NCBI RefSeq assembly: GCF_914767665.1 | Contig: NC_059504.1 | Coordinates: forward strand, 38,285,720 to 38,349,719 | DNA length: 64,000 nt | Origin: Harmonia axyridis | Taxonomy: Eukaryota; Arthropoda; Insecta; Coleoptera; Coccinellidae | Direction of reading: 5' to 3' | Part shown: in pieces, positions 63,470 to 64,000 of the stretch | How the letters are laid out: each line of letters begins with the position of its first letter | Numbering within the stretch: position 1 is the stretch's first letter | Notes under the pieces: model-generated | What the model was told of the DNA's origin: nothing | The model's database searches: none | What the model saw: the letters and a program-made list of their open reading frames with translations, nothing else | Position numbers and translations under genes: made by a program

Positions 63470-64000
63470 TATTTCCAGACATTATGATTAAACAGCTAAG
63501 TACGATTCAACACCTATTGGTCCTTGAACTTTATAACCACTCAAAATATAAACTGATATCAATGAATCATGAACAATTCAAAAATAGAGTTAAATATTTG
63601 CTAACTGATAGTTTTTCCAGTATTGGAGAATAACACTGCGCTGAATTTATGTAATTCATATTTCAGTATTAGCTCAGAATCTTATTCCTTCTTTTTTTTT
63701 CAAATTATCCTTCACATTGTTAAGATGTCTGGTAGCATCAATAAACCGAAAGAAATCTTTATTTTTGACAATCATCATCGCGAATGATTAAGAATTAAAA
63801 TTTTTTAAATATTTGATTCGGTTTTCGGAAGGGATAATCCTGGATTCTAATCCCATGGAATAGCATTCACTGTGCGATTTTTATTGGATGCACCTCGAGA
63901 TTCACCGCAATGAAAAATCATAATCATTGGCAGGAAGATATCGCTTTGCGATATGTTCGCCTTTTGCACTTTTTTAACAAACTAATGTACAACCTTTTAT
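63470..64000. other. Non-coding stretch to window end
   Basis: The frame 63373-63633 runs from the mariner TIR into flanking DNA and has no motif. Nothing else is recognised. Confidence 0.3.

Overview
This looks like AT-rich eukaryotic intergenic or intronic DNA from an insect genome. A beetle is my best guess, by inference only from the mix of Mos1-like, DD41D and Tc1-like transposons with CR1/jockey-, RTE- and R1/I-like LINEs. I see no operons, bacterial signals or CRISPR. I find no complete host protein-coding gene; almost every recognisable coding stretch is a transposable element or its relic.

Layout: 0-2.4 kb, a decayed LINE reverse-transcriptase tail split by a DD41D mariner. 4.2-5.8 kb, palindromes and a 600-bp foldback element. 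6.9-7.5 kb, a DD41D-like transposase relic. 9.3-10.8 kb, a hAT-like element with 8-bp target duplication enclosing an antisense mariner relic. 14.5-17 kb, a Mos1-like mariner, a Tc1 end and a truncated RNase H LINE with a 10-bp target duplication. 19.5-23.3 kb, an internally deleted transposon and a TIR element split by a CR1/jockey-like LINE with a 671-codon open frame. 24-28 kb, a mariner abutting a second LINE (YVDD active site), then more LINE and Tc1 pieces. 29.6-35.5 kb, foldback repeats, a relic of an uncharacterised arthropod protein family, and LINE and DDE transposase relics. 36-38.9 kb, an RTE-like LINE, a short second RTE tail and a tRNA-derived SINE. 40-46 kb, MITE ends, a helix-turn-helix exon and a 122-bp tandem satellite with a MITE inside it. 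47-49.7 kb, three more transposon or LINE pieces plus the best-preserved DD41D ORF. 51.9-57.3 kb, an inverted repeat, a transposase relic, the unsplit copy of the TIR element, a Tc1 relic and a third DD41D copy. 60-63.5 kb, a small TIR element, more CAGGGTG ends and a Mos1-like fragment.

Between the repeats lie several islands of clearly higher GC and CpG content (about 11.2-11.8, 17.3-17.6, 23.45-23.9, 31.3-31.65, 39.7-40.2, 46.3-46.6, 53.7-54.2 kb). They are not recognisably coding and are the best candidates for host regulatory DNA. The genes do not form a pathway. What the window records is the order of transposon insertion, deletion and nesting. No convincing new functional system was found. 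The strongest oddities are a DD41D transposase ORF apparently reopened by a second deletion, the paired filled and unsplit copies of one TIR element, and the satellite with an in-phase MITE insertion.
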